Assembly: GCF_004135625.1 (NCBI RefSeq)
Contig: NZ_SDPV01000001.1
Coordinates: 1,424,501 to 1,488,500 of the forward strand
Direction: 5' to 3'
DNA from: Pelagerythrobacter rhizovicinus
GTDB taxonomy: Bacteria; Pseudomonadota; Alphaproteobacteria; Sphingomonadales; Sphingomonadaceae
Length of the DNA: 64,000 nucleotides
Shown one piece after another: positions 63,564 through 64,000 of this stretch (the stretch's first letter is position 1; each line of letters starts with the position of its first letter). Below the pieces are notes generated by a model. That model was not told the origin of the DNA. It saw only the letters and a list, made by a program, of their open reading frames with translations, and searched no databases. A program made the position numbers and the translations under genes.

Positions 63564-64000
63564 TCAGCTCCCGAATATCGGCAGCGAAACCAGATCGTTG
63601 ATCGTGACGAACACCATCAGCGCGAGCACCACCGCAATGCCGGTGCGGAACGCCAATTCCTGTCCGCGCGGACCGACCGGCTTCCGGCGGACAGCCTCCG
63701 CCGCGTAGAAAGCCAGATGGCCACCGTCCAGCGCCGGAATTGGCAAGAGATTGATGAATGCCAAATTAAGCGAGATCAGCGCGATGAAGTTGATGAAGGC
63801 GAGCGGACCGAGGCTGAACTGCTCGCCCGAATACTTGGCGATCTTGATCGGGCCGCCAAGCTCCCGCACCGAGCGATCGCCGGAGACGATCTGCTTCACC
63901 CCGGTCACCATCATGTGCGCGATGCCGATGCTGTGATCGACCGCGATGGCTGTGGCGGCGATCAGGCCCTGCCGCTCGAAGGCGAATTCAGCCTGCGCCG
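63564..64000 (-). CDS. rseP: Site-2 intramembrane protease RseP (C-terminal part, cut by window edge)
   Basis: The last 145 residues of a zinc intramembrane protease that cleaves anti-sigma factors; the reading frame stays open to the window end, so the gene is 5'-truncated only by the window. The second catalytic motif, INLLPIPALDGGH, carries the metal-binding Asp of the LDG motif. The segment ELGGPIKIAKYSG belongs to the membrane-associated region, and two membrane helices follow. The N-terminal HExxH and PDZ parts lie outside. It is 156 bases upstream of bamA on the same strand, as usual. Confidence 0.93.
   Translation of the reverse strand, partial: AQAEFAFERQGLIAATAIAVDHSIGIAHMMVTGVKQIVSGDRSVRELGGPIKIAKYSGEQFSLGPLAFINFIALISLNLAFINLLPIPALDGGHLAFYAAEAVRRKPVGPRGQELAFRTGIAVVLALMVFVTINDLVSLPIFGS

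Overview
This 64 kb window reads as chromosomal DNA of a high-GC alphaproteobacterium in the order Sphingomonadales, most likely a member or relative of Erythrobacteraceae/Sphingomonadaceae. Three things support that: very large TonB-dependent receptors (three in the window), the receptor-halogenase-SapC-cupin arrangement typical of sphingomonads and caulobacters, and a bamA-skp-fabZ block without the lpxD/lpxA genes that LPS-making proteobacteria keep there (sphingomonads use glycosphingolipids instead). The genus is inference.

Layout. (1) 0.2-10.4 kb: an aldo/keto reductase, then a leftward operon of a large TonB receptor, two flavin-dependent tryptophan-halogenase-like proteins, a SapC-family protein, a JmjC/cupin-like protein and a LacI-family repressor. 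Two LacI-type operators lie in front of the receptor and a strong hairpin separates it from the rest. (2) 10.6-34.45 kb: an accessory block bounded on the right by an intact elongator tRNA-Met and on the left by a decayed copy of that tRNA's 3' end with its flank, as expected of an old tRNA-anchored genomic island that has lost its integrase. It carries a diguanylate cyclase, an acyl-CoA ligase/enoyl-CoA hydratase pair, an ECF sigma/FecR/STN-TonB-receptor signalling set with a PHP hydrolase, and two facing gene groups with a common theme: gamma-glutamyltransferase + D-amino-acid dehydrogenase + RidA, and LysR + TonB receptor + D-aminoacylase + glutamate-type symporter + VOC protein + second gamma-glutamyltransferase. 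(3) 34.5-64 kb: core genome. It holds thpR-like/mltG/fabF/acpP, aspS, rnd, oxyR, pgsA, an LplT-like MFS permease, csbD, an EVE protein, a GGDEF-EAL protein, dapF-mtaB-ftsY-yciB, kup, the cytochrome c maturation operon ccmCDEFGHI, a leucine-type dehydrogenase, tRNA-His, rpmE, fabZ, skp, bamA and the 3' part of rseP.

How the accessory genes may work together (inference): receptor-imported gamma-glutamyl or N-acyl peptides are cut in the periplasm by the two gamma-glutamyltransferases and the secreted N-acyl-D-amino-acid deacylase. Freed acidic amino acids enter through the DAACS symporter, which keeps the Asp/Arg/Thr/Asn substrate signature of glutamate/aspartate carriers. D-amino acids are oxidised by the FAD enzyme, and RidA hydrolyses the imine product. 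One gamma-glutamyltransferase has both alpha-amino-binding positions changed (Gly and Asn for the E. coli Asn411 and Asp433), suggesting an unusual acyl substrate. I regard this possible D-amino-acid/gamma-glutamyl scavenging system on a tRNA-anchored island as the most interesting content of the window.
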